A stretch of DNA of 39,303 bases from Hydrotalea sp. (GCA_030054115.1 JASGCL010000010.1:5668-44970); one strand, 5' to 3'; numbered from the stretch's first letter, positions 8,830 through 18,809 are shown. The notes: generated by a model from the letters alone, not told the origin. Numbers and translations are program-made.

Positions 8830-8865
8830 TTTTTTATCTCCTAAAAAAAATTAATGAACAAAGGT

Positions 8866-9621
8866 TTAATGATGGAGGTGTAGCGCATCATTTATATAAA
8901 GGCAAGTTAAAAAACAAAAGACATAGGCTTGTAAAAACGCCACCATGATTTCAAACCCGACCAACACGACATTAACGGTGATGGGCAACAGGCCGGCGAT
9001 GCCAAAAGACATGGCCGCCAGGGGGATAACAAAGCTGGCAAAAATTTTCATCATCGCGTGGCCGACCATCATGTTGGCGAACAACCGCACCGACAGGCTG
9101 ATGGGGCGCGACAGGTAAGAAATAAATTCGATAGGTATCATCAACGGAAACATGAAAGCCGGTGTGCCCTTTGGCGGGACGAACAAGCTTAAAAATTTAA
9201 AACCATGTTTGGCAAAACCCAGCAAAGTGACAAAAATAAATATCACCCCCGCCATGACAAAGGTAACAAAAATATGGCTGGTGAAGGTGAAGCTGTAGGG
9301 CAACAGGCCGAGCAAATTGCCAATCAAAATAAAAAAGAAAAGCGAGAAAACAAACGGCAGGTATTTTTTTGCCTCGGCCCCGCTGTTCGATTCCACCATG
9401 TTGGCGACGAATTGGTATGATTGTTCAATAACGACCTGCAACCGCGTGGGTATTAAATTATCGGCGGTTGGTTTTTTGCGGACGGCAAGGAACAATAACC
9501 CGCTGGATACCACCAGCGCCAGCATCATGAACAATGCCGAATTGGTGAAGGAAACATCCACCCCGCCGATATGCAGGGGGACGATGGGTTCAATTTTAAA
9601 TTGGTGAAGTGGACTGGCCAT
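8866..9621 (-). CDS. atpB: ATP synthase F0 subunit a
   Basis: 251 residues with five to six membrane helices. The proton-channel helix contains SRPISLSVRLFANMMVGH (about 168-185), including the essential stator arginine. The last helix has the conserved FEIMVAFLQAYVF pattern. It is the first gene of the F0 cluster; atpI, usually upstream in this group, is missing and cobN ends 34 bases before the atpB start on the same strand. Confidence 0.97.
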   Translation of the reverse strand: MASPLHQFKIEPIVPLHIGGVDVSFTNSALFMMLALVVSSGLLFLAVRKKPTADNLIPTRLQVVIEQSYQFVANMVESNSGAEAKKYLPFVFSLFFFILIGNLLGLLPYSFTFTSHIFVTFVMAGVIFIFVTLLGFAKHGFKFLSLFVPPKGTPAFMFPLMIPIEFISYLSRPISLSVRLFANMMVGHAMMKIFASFVIPLAAMSFGIAGLLPITVNVVLVGFEIMVAFLQAYVFCFLTCLYINDALHLHH

Positions 9622-9655
9622 GATTTTTCTTTAGGGTTTTTCTCTCATCATTTCT

Positions 9656-12600
9656 TTAATGAATTTTTTTGTTTTTTTCAAGTAGAAACGATTCCAATAT
9701 ATTTAGCGTATCGTTGCGTTTGGGTTGCCACAGGCCACGGGTAATGGCCTCGTCAAATTTTTCTGCCATGTCGTAAAGGGCGGGGGCGTTGTTGGCGCGT
9801 AAAAAATCGACCGAGGATTTATCGAGCAAATAATGTTGAAACAAAAGGTCAAAATGTTCCGGCCGCACCGCATGGGTGGTGGCGGCAAAGGCGAAAAGAT
9901 AATCGACGGTCGCCGCCATTTCAAACCCGCCCTTGTAACCGGTTTGCCTTATCCGCGCCAACCATTTTTGATTGACGGCGCGACCGCGCAGAATCAACCC
10001 GATTTCTTCTGACAAGCTCCGCACCACCGGTTGTTGCGGGTTGCTGTGGTCGTTGTGGTAATGGGCTAGTTTTTTATCGATGCCCTTGCCCTGTTGTAAA
10101 AAACTGGCGGCATTGAACAGGCCGCCTTGGAATTGGTAATAATCGTCGCTGTCCAAAATATCATGTTCGCGGTTGTCTTGGTTTTGCATCACGACATCGG
10201 TCATGGCCAATTTGTCGTGAAAGATATTTTTTTTGCCGCCGTGGTTGGGCGTAACGGCGACATTATTGGCCGATTGATTTTTGCCATAATAATGACTGGT
10301 CCATTGCAAAAATTGTTGCGCCAAGTCGGCGGTATCGCGCCACGTGCTGTTGTCGAGCATCTGTTGCATGCCGGTGCCGTAACTGCCCGGGGCCGGGCCA
10401 AATATCGACGCGCCGGCCAGGTCGCCGGCCACGTCCTCGGCAACGCCACCCGTTATTAATTGCGCGATGGTTTCGCGATAGTGATGGGCGATGGGGTTTT
10501 GCGCCGGTGGTTCGGGCAAGGCCGCGACGGCGCGATGTGCCCCGTCAAATAAATTTATTAAGTGGGGGAAGGCGTCGCGAAAAAAACCCGAAATCCGCAA
10601 ATTGACCATCACCCGTGGCCGGTTCAACAACGAAAGTGGTTGGATGGTAAAACCGGTAACGCGGCCGGTGGCGGCCTCCCAATTGGGTGTCACCCCGAGC
10701 AGGCACAGGGCGGTGGCGATGGTTTCGCCGGCGGTGCGCATTTCGGCCGTGCCCCACGCCGTCAGGGTAATTGTTTTTGGGTAATCGCCATGTTCGGCAA
10801 TATAACGCGCCAGCACCAGTTCACTACTCCGCCGTGCCACGTCATAGGCCGATGGGCTGGGGGTTTTGCGATTATCAACCGTGAAAAAATTATGACCAGT
10901 CGGCAGGAGGTCAGGCCGACCGCGGCTGGGCGCGCCCGACCCGCCGGGTGGAATAAACCCGCCGTCAAGCCCGCGTAGTAAATTATTCATTTCATTTTTT
11001 GGCGATGATAAAATCTTGGCCAATAATAATTCCGCCCGCATGATTAGTGGTTTTATCGCCGGCGATTTTTTTAATAATAAAAAAATTGGCTGTAGCGTTT
11101 TTATTTTCTGTTGCTGATTTTTGGCGGCGGGCAGGGACAAAATATCGCCCAGCCACAAAATCGCCAATTGGTCGATGGCCGATTGCCAGTCGCCGGCGGT
11201 GGTGATTTTTTTGCCAAATACCTGTTCGAGCAATTTTTTGTGCGCGGGTTCTTGGTCATTATTTTTTTCAAGCACGTCGGCGATAACATCGCCCAATGGT
11301 GCAATATCGGTTTTCACCCGCAACAGATAAAAAATATTTTCGGCAAGTTGCGCGCGCTCGATTTTGCCGCCAAACACATGCAACCCGCCGCGAATTTGCA
11401 GGTCGCGCAAATCGCACAGATGCCGGTCGATAACCGCCAATTGTTGCAGGCCGCCATCGTCGCGCCATTGTTTCGCGTCGATGCCCAATTCTTTATCCAA
11501 ACCGGTGTTGGTTAATTCATCGCTAATCGCGGTGATGATATTTTTTTGCCGTGGTTCGTTCAATTGCCGCGCTTGGTTATATTCGTCCATCAGCCATTCC
11601 AATTTTTGTAACGACGCCGATTGCTCGGCGCGCATCATCATCGGCGGCAGGTGCGCGATAATCGCCGACGAGGTGCGACGTTTCGCCTGCGCGCCCTCGC
11701 CCGGGTCGTTGATGATGAATGGATAAAAATAGGGGCAGGCCGGCAACAGGGCGCGTGGCAAGCATGACGATTGAACACCATTTAATCCGCCCAAGGATTT
11801 CCCCGGCAACCATTCCAAATTGCCGTGCTTGCCAAAATGCACCATGGCGTGCGGCGCGATATTATTTACAAAACAATAATGGGCGATGTAATAATGCGGC
11901 GGGGCCAGTTGCGGGTCATGTTGCGTTGCGTCGGGGTCGATGTCGTAACCGCGTTGCGGTTGCAACAGCAATGTTACCTTGCCAAATTGTTCGCCCATGA
12001 TAAGGAAGGCTTTACGTCCTTTGTCAAAAAATGGGTCGTCCTGCGGCGCGCCCCATTGCGCGGTAATTTTTTTTTGCCATGGCTTGCTGAGTTGCGCAAA
12101 ATATTTTTTGTAATCGGCGAGTGATAAGGTCAGGCAAATTTTTTTCACCACGCCGTTTTTTTTATCCGCCGGGTAATTATTGGTAACCCCGGCCAACAGC
12201 GACCCCACAATGTCATTGCCGGTCGTGCGCGGCTGATATGCTTTCCCCATATCATATTTTTTTTTATACAGCGCGATAAAAAACTGCGCCACCGATTCAG
12301 GCGTGTTCAGCCCGACGCCGTTCATCAACCGGCTATCCTTCGCCGGGTAATTCGACGTCACCACCACCAATTTTTTATCGTGGTTATCTATGGTTTGTAA
12401 TTGCAAATAACATTGCAATTTTTTAATCAGCGGTGACAGGGATTCTTTCGCCAGGGCAAAATCCTTCAGCTCGGTTTCCAATTGTTTGTGGCGACGCGCC
12501 GATTCTTTAAACCCGATAATGCCGTCGACAATCACGCCGTCTTGCTCCGGCAAAATAACCGACAGGGTGGCATCCTGCACCGACAGGCCTTGCGGGTTTT

Positions 12601-13501
12601 TTTGCCATGTTTTTTTTGGCGTCGACGACAACAATGGTTGCAACATGGGGCAGGGCAGTCCCCAGGCATTTAACGCAATGGTATCATCGCTAGCTGTAAC
12701 CTCGCCCGTCATGTGATTCGCGATGGCAAAATTAAGAAAGCTCAAGATTATTTTTGGTTGGTGCTTTGCGAATAAATGCTCGATGATTTTTTTTGCGCCC
12801 TGGTCCTTGCCGCCGCTGACATAAATACCAACCGCGCTGATGCCGTTATCTTTCAACCCCTGCAACAATTTATCGAACAATGACAATTGCCCCGATTGAA
12901 AATGGGCGCGATAAAACATGATGACGACCGCCGGTTTTTCGACCTGCCACATTGCAAAATCATAAGCTTGATTTGGCGCGTATAAACCGGCGGGCAAAAT
13001 ATCGCGCGGCGGCGGCAATGTGGTTTCGCCTGATAAAAGTTGCAGGCTGGCCGCGACATTTTCCACCCCGCCCTTTTGCCAATAGGTTTCCAACAGACCG
13101 CGCGTCGCCGCATCGCCAGTGGTGTAATCGGTTAGCTCGGGGTCGGCACCGCCATCGCCATTTAAAAAATAAAGTTGGATGTTGCGTTGTTTTGCAATTT
13201 TGTGAAATTGCTCGACGCCATAGGCCCAATAGTTTTTACCACCCAACAGGCGGATGATAATCACCTTTGCATGTTGCGCGGTTTTGTCGATGTAATCGTC
13301 GATGGTGAAGGGGTGCTTCATCTGCGCCAGGTTGGCGGCGCGTAGGCTGGGTAGGGGATTGCCCCGCTTCATGGCGAGGGCGAGCAGGGTGAGGTCGGTG
13401 TCGGCGAAGGAGAGAAAAAGCCAGTCGGCGGGGGTTTGGTTTATCACCACGGCGTTGCTGGCGCCGTCAAGATTTTGGCTATCGCCGACGATAAGGTGCA
13501 T
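9656..13501 (-). CDS. cobN: Cobaltochelatase subunit CobN
   Basis: 1281 residues, about the normal length for the large subunit of the ATP-dependent cobaltochelatase, which inserts cobalt into hydrogenobyrinic acid a,c-diamide in the aerobic cobalamin pathway. The family block HFGKHGNLEWLPGK is near residues 553-567, followed by YPFIINDPGEGAQAKRR. The C-terminal region has ARYIAEHGDYPKTI, then LTAWGTAEMRTAGE and RVTGFTIQP blocks. CobS and CobT partners are not in the window. No cobalamin-riboswitch-like B12 box was recognised in the 197 bases upstream. Being co-directional with and only 34 bases from atpB, it may be co-transcribed with F0 genes. Confidence 0.95.
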   Translation of the reverse strand: MHLIVGDSQNLDGASNAVVINQTPADWLFLSFADTDLTLLALAMKRGNPLPSLRAANLAQMKHPFTIDDYIDKTAQHAKVIIIRLLGGKNYWAYGVEQFHKIAKQRNIQLYFLNGDGGADPELTDYTTGDAATRGLLETYWQKGGVENVAASLQLLSGETTLPPPRDILPAGLYAPNQAYDFAMWQVEKPAVVIMFYRAHFQSGQLSLFDKLLQGLKDNGISAVGIYVSGGKDQGAKKIIEHLFAKHQPKIILSFLNFAIANHMTGEVTASDDTIALNAWGLPCPMLQPLLSSTPKKTWQKNPQGLSVQDATLSVILPEQDGVIVDGIIGFKESARRHKQLETELKDFALAKESLSPLIKKLQCYLQLQTIDNHDKKLVVVTSNYPAKDSRLMNGVGLNTPESVAQFFIALYKKKYDMGKAYQPRTTGNDIVGSLLAGVTNNYPADKKNGVVKKICLTLSLADYKKYFAQLSKPWQKKITAQWGAPQDDPFFDKGRKAFLIMGEQFGKVTLLLQPQRGYDIDPDATQHDPQLAPPHYYIAHYCFVNNIAPHAMVHFGKHGNLEWLPGKSLGGLNGVQSSCLPRALLPACPYFYPFIINDPGEGAQAKRRTSSAIIAHLPPMMMRAEQSASLQKLEWLMDEYNQARQLNEPRQKNIITAISDELTNTGLDKELGIDAKQWRDDGGLQQLAVIDRHLCDLRDLQIRGGLHVFGGKIERAQLAENIFYLLRVKTDIAPLGDVIADVLEKNNDQEPAHKKLLEQVFGKKITTAGDWQSAIDQLAILWLGDILSLPAAKNQQQKIKTLQPIFLLLKKSPAIKPLIMRAELLLAKILSSPKNEMNNLLRGLDGGFIPPGGSGAPSRGRPDLLPTGHNFFTVDNRKTPSPSAYDVARRSSELVLARYIAEHGDYPKTITLTAWGTAEMRTAGETIATALCLLGVTPNWEAATGRVTGFTIQPLSLLNRPRVMVNLRISGFFRDAFPHLINLFDGAHRAVAALPEPPAQNPIAHHYRETIAQLITGGVAEDVAGDLAGASIFGPAPGSYGTGMQQMLDNSTWRDTADLAQQFLQWTSHYYGKNQSANNVAVTPNHGGKKNIFHDKLAMTDVVMQNQDNREHDILDSDDYYQFQGGLFNAASFLQQGKGIDKKLAHYHNDHSNPQQPVVRSLSEEIGLILRGRAVNQKWLARIRQTGYKGGFEMAATVDYLFAFAATTHAVRPEHFDLLFQHYLLDKSSVDFLRANNAPALYDMAEKFDEAITRGLWQPKRNDTLNILESFLLEKNKKIH

Positions 13502-13587
13502 GGATTCACCCTATCGCAAAATGGGCATAAAAAAAAGTCCCAAAAAAACCGCCCAAATTTATGCGTTTACACTAGGTAGGCAGTTTA

Positions 13588-13689
13588 TTCGCCCTATATG
13601 GTTGCCCTATCGTTGCACTGCTTGAGGGCATCACTTCACTACTTGAGGGCAAATATATTGCCCTCAAGCAGCGAAGCGGTAGGGCGAAT
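13588..13689. repeat. Inverted-repeat element with three copies of a 20-base unit
   Basis: The outer arms ATTCGCCCTA (13588-13597) and TAGGGCGAAT (13680-13689) are perfect inverted repeats. Inside, a unit ending in CTTGAGGGCA occurs twice in direct orientation (about 13611-13630 and 13632-13651) and once inverted (TGCCCTCAAG, 13659-13668). The last two form an 11-bp stem CTTGAGGGCAA/TTGCCCTCAAG with a five-base loop ATATA. It lies between the 3' end of glnA and the start of cobN. No T tract follows on either strand, so it is more like a palindromic intergenic (REP or miniature-element) repeat than a standard terminator. Confidence 0.8.
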
Positions 13690-13698
13690 ATATTGATA

Positions 13699-15108
13699 CT
13701 AATGCGAATAATACATGTCGTATTCGGCCGGGTGTGGGTGGTGTTCCAACCGGTAAACCTGTTGCCATAATATCTGGCTGTATGATTCGATGAAATCCTT
13801 GGTGAAGACATCGCCCTTGGTCAGGAACGAATTGTCTTTTTCCAAACTTTCCAACGCCTCGCGCAACGAATGGCACACCGTCGGAATTTTTTTCAATTCC
13901 GCGGGCGGCAAATGATACAAATCCATATCGTGCGGGTCGCCCGGGTGGATTTTGTTATTGATGCCGTCCAGCCCCGCCATCAACAATGCGGTGTAGCAAA
14001 GATAGGGGTTGGCCAACGGGTCGGGGAAGCGGAATTCCACCCGCTTCGCCTTCAAATTGGCGACATGGGGAATGCGGCAAGCCGCCGAGCGATTGCGCGC
14101 CGAATAGGCCATCATCACCGGTGCCTCGAACCCGGGGATCAACCGCTTGTAGCTGTTGGTCGAGGGGTTGGTGAAGGCATTAAGGGCCTTTGCGTGTTTA
14201 ATCACGCCACCGATAAAAAACAATGCCGTTTCGGAAAGGTCAGCGTAATTACCTTTTTTCACAAAGGTATTTTCGCCATTTTTCCAAAGCGAGATATGCA
14301 CATGCATGCCCGAGCCATTGTCGCCGTGAAGCGGTTTTGGCATGAAGGTCGCGGTTTTGCCAAACGATTCGGCAACATTATGCACGCCGAATTTATAAAT
14401 TTGCATGTTGTCCGCGGTCGCAACCAACGTGTCATACTTCATGCCCAATTCATGTTGCGCCGGCGCAACTTCATGGTGGTGTTTTTCCATTTTCAACCCC
14501 ATGCCGGTCAAGGCATCGAGCATCTCGGCACGGAAATCAACCCCACGGTCAACTGGCGGCACCGGAAAGTAACCACCTTTTTGACGTGGCCGATGGCCGG
14601 GGTTGCCGTCCTCGTAATCCTTCCATGAATTTGACGGCCATTCTTCGCTGTCAAAGCTATAGGCGACCAAATTTTGCTCGTTGCTCCATTTAACCGAATC
14701 GAACACAAAAAATTCAGATTCCGGCCCGAAAAGGGCGGTGTCGGCAATGCCGAGTGAATTTAAATAATCGACCGATTTTTTGGCGATAGAACGTGGGTCG
14801 CGTTCGTAATTATTGCCGGTTACCGGGTCGATAACGTCGCAAAAAATAACCAATTCGGGTTCTGCGGTAAATGGGTTGACGAAACAACGCGACACGTCGG
14901 GTTTTAACAACATGTCTGATTCGTTAATCGCCTTCCAGCCCTCGATTGACGAACCATCGAACATCAATCCCTCGTCCAACGCGTCCTCCACGGTATTGGC
15001 CATTTGGGCGAAATGGTGCCATTTGCCACGTGGGTCGGTGAAGCGGAACGAAACATATTTTATGTTTTCGTCCTTAATTTTTTTTAAAACGTCTTTGGCG
15101 GATGACAT
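13699..15108 (-). CDS. glnA: Glutamine synthetase type I
   Basis: 469 residues, the standard GSI length. It shows FDGSSIEGW near residue 50, the ATP/glutamate region NGSGMHVHISLW, and RFPDPLANPY towards the C terminus. Tyr398 in DLYHLPP corresponds to the adenylylation site (Tyr397 in enterobacterial GlnA), so the enzyme is probably controlled by GlnE adenylylation. It makes glutamine from glutamate, ammonia and ATP. The start has a strong AAGGAGAG site (15114-15121). The PII gene glnB, commonly upstream of glnA in this class, is absent; the 445 bases upstream carry no gene. Confidence 0.97.
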   Translation of the reverse strand: MSSAKDVLKKIKDENIKYVSFRFTDPRGKWHHFAQMANTVEDALDEGLMFDGSSIEGWKAINESDMLLKPDVSRCFVNPFTAEPELVIFCDVIDPVTGNNYERDPRSIAKKSVDYLNSLGIADTALFGPESEFFVFDSVKWSNEQNLVAYSFDSEEWPSNSWKDYEDGNPGHRPRQKGGYFPVPPVDRGVDFRAEMLDALTGMGLKMEKHHHEVAPAQHELGMKYDTLVATADNMQIYKFGVHNVAESFGKTATFMPKPLHGDNGSGMHVHISLWKNGENTFVKKGNYADLSETALFFIGGVIKHAKALNAFTNPSTNSYKRLIPGFEAPVMMAYSARNRSAACRIPHVANLKAKRVEFRFPDPLANPYLCYTALLMAGLDGINNKIHPGDPHDMDLYHLPPAELKKIPTVCHSLREALESLEKDNSFLTKGDVFTKDFIESYSQILWQQVYRLEHHPHPAEYDMYYSH

Positions 15109-15423
15109 CTGTTCTCTCCTTATATAATTATTGTTAATGGTGATGAAAATAATTCCAAGTTGGTGCTATTTGGTGTCGTTTCTTATCTTGCGACCTATTG
15201 TTCGTGATTGTTTTTACACAAAAACAGAACGGTAAGCGACCAGAAACCGAAACTTGGAATTTATTACTATGATGAGTCCGACCGAATCACAAGGGAAAAA
15301 TGCAATTTTTTAAAAATTTTTTTGCAAAAAATCACTGGTTTATTATTGACAAAAACCACCAAGTTGCGCGATAGTTACCACCCTGCCCAAAATATCACCG
15401 CTGGACGCAATGGGTGGCACAGG

Positions 15424-15461
15424 AGCAGGGGAACAGGGCAGGGGAACAGAGCAGGGAACAG
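15424..15461. repeat. Three tandem 12-13-base purine-rich units
   Basis: Units AGCAGGGGAACAG (15424-15436), GGCAGGGGAACAG (15437-15449) and AGCAGGGAACAG (15450-15461) are nearly identical. They lie in the non-coding region between trxA and glnA. Confidence 0.85.
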
Positions 15462-15505
15462 GTGGCATCATCTCACCGCAAGGCGCACAATGGCACCGCC
15501 GCGAC

Positions 15506-15528
15506 AAAACCAGCGCACTCAAGCGCGC
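15506..15528 (-). terminator. Possible terminator downstream of trxA
   Basis: Read on the minus strand, GCGCGC-TTGA-GTGCGC forms a six-pair stem (one G-U pair), then TGGTTTTG follows. The T tract is short, so the call is tentative. The stem starts about 25 bases after the trxA stop. Confidence 0.35.
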
Positions 15529-15553
15529 CCTATAAAAAAATTATGTTATTGTA

Positions 15554-15871
15554 TTAAAGCTGTGGCGTAAGCCAGGTTTCAATTTGCCCGCGCGCCATGG
15601 CGCCCACCCGCATGTCAACCACCTTGCCGCCCTTAAACAGCAACATGGTGGGGATAGAACGAATGTTATAATCACCGGCAATTTCCGGGAAATCATCGAT
15701 ATTTAATTTGGCGACCACCAATTTATCTTTTTTCGCTTCGGCGATTTCTTCTAAAATCGGGCCGACAACCTTGCACGGGCCGCACCATTCGGCCCAAAAA
15801 TCGACCAACACCGGCAATGGGTTTTCCAATACCTTTTGGTTAAAATCTTTATCGGTTAGTTTTTCGCTCAT
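15554..15871 (-). CDS. trxA: Thioredoxin
   Basis: 105 residues, the usual thioredoxin size, with the redox site WCGPC (residues 29-33) in FWAEWCGPCK and the cis-proline loop IRSIPTMLLF (71-80). It reduces protein disulfides in the cytoplasm using thioredoxin reductase. It starts 47 bases after the lon stop on the same strand, so lon and trxA may be read as one transcript. The ATG is preceded by AGAAAGAGAA. Confidence 0.96.
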   Translation of the reverse strand: MSEKLTDKDFNQKVLENPLPVLVDFWAEWCGPCKVVGPILEEIAEAKKDKLVVAKLNIDDFPEIAGDYNIRSIPTMLLFKGGKVVDMRVGAMARGQIETWLTPQL

Positions 15872-15918
15872 GTTTTCTCTTTCTAATTTTTTTGGTTGTT
15901 TGTCAAGTCAGCTCAAAA

Positions 15919-18582
15919 TTATTGATGCACCACGTCGGTTTTTTTGTCCTCGACCTCTTCCTCGATAGCGGGCACTATCGGGTTATTATTGTCCTTATCA
16001 TCCCACACCACCGGCGTTAATTTTTGCGTCAGGGCGGCCGCCAACACCTCATCGGCGGTTTCCACCGGAATAATGGTCAGGTTGTCTTTAATCACCTGCG
16101 GCAATTCGACCAGGTCCTTTTCATTTTCCTTGGGGATAAGCACGGTTTTAATCCCGCCGCGCAATGCCGCCAATAATTTTTCTTTCAATCCACCAATCGG
16201 CAAGACACGACCGCGCAGGGTGATTTCCCCCGTCATGGCAACGTCACTCCGCACCGGCACGCCGGTCAAGCTGGAAACCAGCGATGTCAACATTGCAATA
16301 CCGGCCGATGGCCCGTCTTTCGGCGTTGCCCCCTCGGGCACGTGCACATGCACGTCGTTTTTGGTCATGGTTTTTTTGTCAATGCCAAAGGACGCGGCGC
16401 GCGATTTTAAATAATTCTCCGCCGCCTCGACCGATTCTTGCATCACCTTGCCGACATTGCCGGTTTTGCTGACCTTGCCGCTACCGGGTTTTAAAATCGA
16501 TTCTATCATCAATATATCGCCCCCGACCTCGGTCCAGGCCAAGCCGGTTACGACGCCGATTAAATTTTTCTGTTCGGCCAAACCAAAACGGAATTGGCGC
16601 ACGCCGGCATATTGCCCCAGGCTTTCCGCGTTGATGGTCACGGTTGGTAATTTTTCCTGTTGGATTTTGCGCATCGCCTTTCGCGCCAATTTTTGCAATT
16701 CGCGTTCTAAATTACGCACGCCGGCCTCGCGCGTGTAGTATCTTATCAAATCGCGCACCGCCGATTCGGTTACATCCCATTCTTTTTCACCGCTCGCGCG
16801 TTTGGGTGCATTGTCGGCCTTGTCGGTATCGGCTGGCTTGGCGTCGCTGATGGCATCGCCATGTTTTGCTTCATCACCCGCGGTCATTGCGACCTTATCC
16901 AACGCTACGTCAGCAGAATCATTTTTGTCCTTCTCGGCTTTTTTGCTTGCCGGTTTTTCGGCCGGCGCGCCGTTTTCAAAACCATAATCCTTGGCAATTT
17001 TTGGCAGAAGATGTTTTTCGGCGATGGCGACCTTTTCATCCTCGGTGTAGCCGGGCAGGCGGATAATTTCCATGCGGTCGAGCAGGGCCGGTGGAATACG
17101 CAGGCTGTTGGCGGTGGCGATAAACATCACCTGCGACAGGTCGTAATCCAACTCCAAATAATGGTCGTGGAAATGGCTGTTTTGTTCGGGGTCAAGCACC
17201 TCGAGCAAGGCCGACGACGGGTCGCCGCGCCAATCGGCACCTAATTTGTCTATTTCATCCAGCAAGAACAATGGGTTGGTGCTACCGGCTTTTTTCATCG
17301 ATTGCAAAATACGACCAGGCAATGACCCGATGTAGGTGCGGCGGTGGCCACGAATTTCGGCTTCATCCCGCACCCCGCCCAGGCTCATGCGGACAAATTG
17401 GCGATTGGTGGCGCGGGCGATAGATTGGCCAAGCGATGTTTTACCAACCCCCGGCGGCCCGACCAGGCATAATATCGGCCCCTTCATTTTTTTCACCCGT
17501 TGCAGGACGGATAGATATTCCAAAATACGTTCTTTGACTTTTTCCAAACCATGGTGGTCTTCGTTCAACACCTCCTCGGCCAGGTTCAAATCGGTCGATA
17601 ATTTGGTGGGGTTCTGCCACGGCAGGGAGAGTATCCAATCAAGGTAATTGCGGACGACCGTGGCCTCGGACGACATGGCACCCATCATCGATAGTTTTTT
17701 TAATTCGGCGTTGAATTTTTCCATCGCCTCCTTCGGCAATTTCAATTTCTTGGCCTTGGCCTTTAATTCATCCAATTCATTTTTGGGGGAGCCATCCTCG
17801 CCCGAGCCCAATTCTTTTTGAATGGCCTTCATCTGCTCGTTCAAATAATATTCGCGTTGGGTTTTTTCCATTTGGCGTTTGACGCGGTTGCGAATTTTTT
17901 TCTCAACCTGCACCATCGAAATTTCGCCCTCGAGGTAGCTTAAGATTTTTTCCAACCGCTCGTCGATGACCAGCATTTCGAGCAAGGCCTGTTTTTCCGA
18001 TAATTTGATGGTCAAGTTTTGCGCGATGGTATCGGCTAGTTTGCCCGGGTCGGTGATTTTTTCTATCGAGCTGGCCAATTCGACCGGCATTTGTTTGCCC
18101 AGTTGAAAAAACTCCTGGAATTGCTCGACCAAGGTTTTCATCAGCGGGTTTAATTCCTCGCGGTTTTTAATTTTTTCTTCCAAGTCGGAAACCTCGGCCG
18201 ACATGAATTGGTCGCCCTGATAGAATTTTTTGACGCGGACGCGCTTGCCGCCCTCGACCAACACCTTCACCGTGCCATCGGGCAGGCGTAATAATTGTAA
18301 CACATTGCCCAGCGTGCCGATTTCATATAACTCCTCGGGCTTTGGGTCTTCGACATCCTCGGCTCGTTGGGTCAGGAGCAAAATTTCGCGGTCGGTGCGC
18401 ATCACTTCCTCGAGCGCGCCGATGGATTTTTCGCGACCAACAAACAACGGCACCACCATCGATGGGAAAACCACCAGGTTGCGCAATGGCAAAACTGGTA
18501 TCAGGCGTTTCATCACCGCGGCCCCCTTGCCAAATGGGTCGGTAGATTTCACCGATTCGGGGTTGTTAAAATTATCGCTCAT
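15919..18582 (-). CDS. lon: ATP-dependent Lon protease with an extra low-complexity insert
   Basis: 887 residues, about 100 more than enterobacterial Lon. Domain order: N-terminal LON substrate domain (about 24-220), coiled coil, AAA+ module with Walker A GPPGVGKT (375-382) and FLLDEID (439-445), then the protease domain with catalytic Ser759 in PKDGPSAG and Lys802 in GGLKEK. Residues about 537-600, between the AAA core and the small alpha domain, form an Ala/Lys/Asp-rich low-complexity segment ([12 protein letters not shown] and similar) absent from typical Lon proteins. All catalytic residues are intact. Lon degrades misfolded and regulatory proteins. It follows clpX after 282 non-coding bases. 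Confidence 0.96.
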   Translation of the reverse strand: MSDNFNNPESVKSTDPFGKGAAVMKRLIPVLPLRNLVVFPSMVVPLFVGREKSIGALEEVMRTDREILLLTQRAEDVEDPKPEELYEIGTLGNVLQLLRLPDGTVKVLVEGGKRVRVKKFYQGDQFMSAEVSDLEEKIKNREELNPLMKTLVEQFQEFFQLGKQMPVELASSIEKITDPGKLADTIAQNLTIKLSEKQALLEMLVIDERLEKILSYLEGEISMVQVEKKIRNRVKRQMEKTQREYYLNEQMKAIQKELGSGEDGSPKNELDELKAKAKKLKLPKEAMEKFNAELKKLSMMGAMSSEATVVRNYLDWILSLPWQNPTKLSTDLNLAEEVLNEDHHGLEKVKERILEYLSVLQRVKKMKGPILCLVGPPGVGKTSLGQSIARATNRQFVRMSLGGVRDEAEIRGHRRTYIGSLPGRILQSMKKAGSTNPLFLLDEIDKLGADWRGDPSSALLEVLDPEQNSHFHDHYLELDYDLSQVMFIATANSLRIPPALLDRMEIIRLPGYTEDEKVAIAEKHLLPKIAKDYGFENGAPAEKPASKKAEKDKNDSADVALDKVAMTAGDEAKHGDAISDAKPADTDKADNAPKRASGEKEWDVTESAVRDLIRYYTREAGVRNLERELQKLARKAMRKIQQEKLPTVTINAESLGQYAGVRQFRFGLAEQKNLIGVVTGLAWTEVGGDILMIESILKPGSGKVSKTGNVGKVMQESVEAAENYLKSRAASFGIDKKTMTKNDVHVHVPEGATPKDGPSAGIAMLTSLVSSLTGVPVRSDVAMTGEITLRGRVLPIGGLKEKLLAALRGGIKTVLIPKENEKDLVELPQVIKDNLTIIPVETADEVLAAALTQKLTPVVWDDKDNNNPIVPAIEEEVEDKKTDVVHQ

Positions 18583-18780
18583 GCTGGTTTTTCGCTATGG
18601 TTATTATTCATTACTGGTGATGGTTATTCAAAATTATTTAGAAGATTATTTACAAGTCTAGTTATTATGGAATTGCAATTTATATGCCTCGCGCCCCATT
18701 TATAAAACATTTGCCCCCATATTTATTTTCCCCTTATAAATCATTATGGTAAATTATTTTGTAACCCTCCAACAATAGTA

Positions 18781-18809
18781 AGATAGTGCTGGCAGGGTAA
18801 AAATACAAG
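18781..18809 (-). promoter_or_regulatory. Possible heat-shock (RpoH-type) promoter of lon
   Basis: On the minus strand CTTG (18806-18809) is followed after 18 bases by ACTATCT (18781-18787), close to the alphaproteobacterial RpoH pattern CTTG-N17-CYTATNT. It would give a leader of about 190 bases before lon. The rest of the 282-base clpX-lon space (18583-18864) is AT-rich and shows no gene. Weak evidence from one approximate match. Confidence 0.25.

Larger units (their letters stand above)
15109..15553. other. Gene-free region upstream of glnA, rich in repeats
   Basis: No convincing coding frame was found in these 445 bases. Next to glnA is an 11-base perfect inverted repeat (AATTCCAAGTT at 15151-15161 and AACTTGGAATT at 15251-15261), which would span the glnA leader. 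At 15301-15326 TGCAA and TTGCA flank an AT-only core. A purine-rich tandem repeat follows at 15424-15461, and the trxA terminator candidate lies near 15506-15528. I could not identify a -24/-12 sigma-54 promoter or a canonical NtrC site. Confidence 0.6.

Noticed and set aside
10127-12124. Many open frames on the plus strand opposite cobN
   Set aside because: They are mirror images of a well-supported CobN reading frame and show no domain features; the long frames reflect codon bias.
13502-13570. Cobalamin riboswitch upstream of cobN
   Set aside because: No B12-box-like sequence or matching multi-stem fold was recognised; the region is mostly homopolymer runs.
15109-15260. Sigma-54 promoter or NtrC operator for glnA
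   Set aside because: No TGGCAC-N5-TTGC match or GC-N-GC palindromes with correct spacing were found on the minus strand.
15208-15570. A 120-codon plus-strand frame upstream of glnA
   Set aside because: No homology-like motifs, basic low-complexity C terminus built from a tandem repeat, no ribosome binding site, and it overlaps the trxA end.
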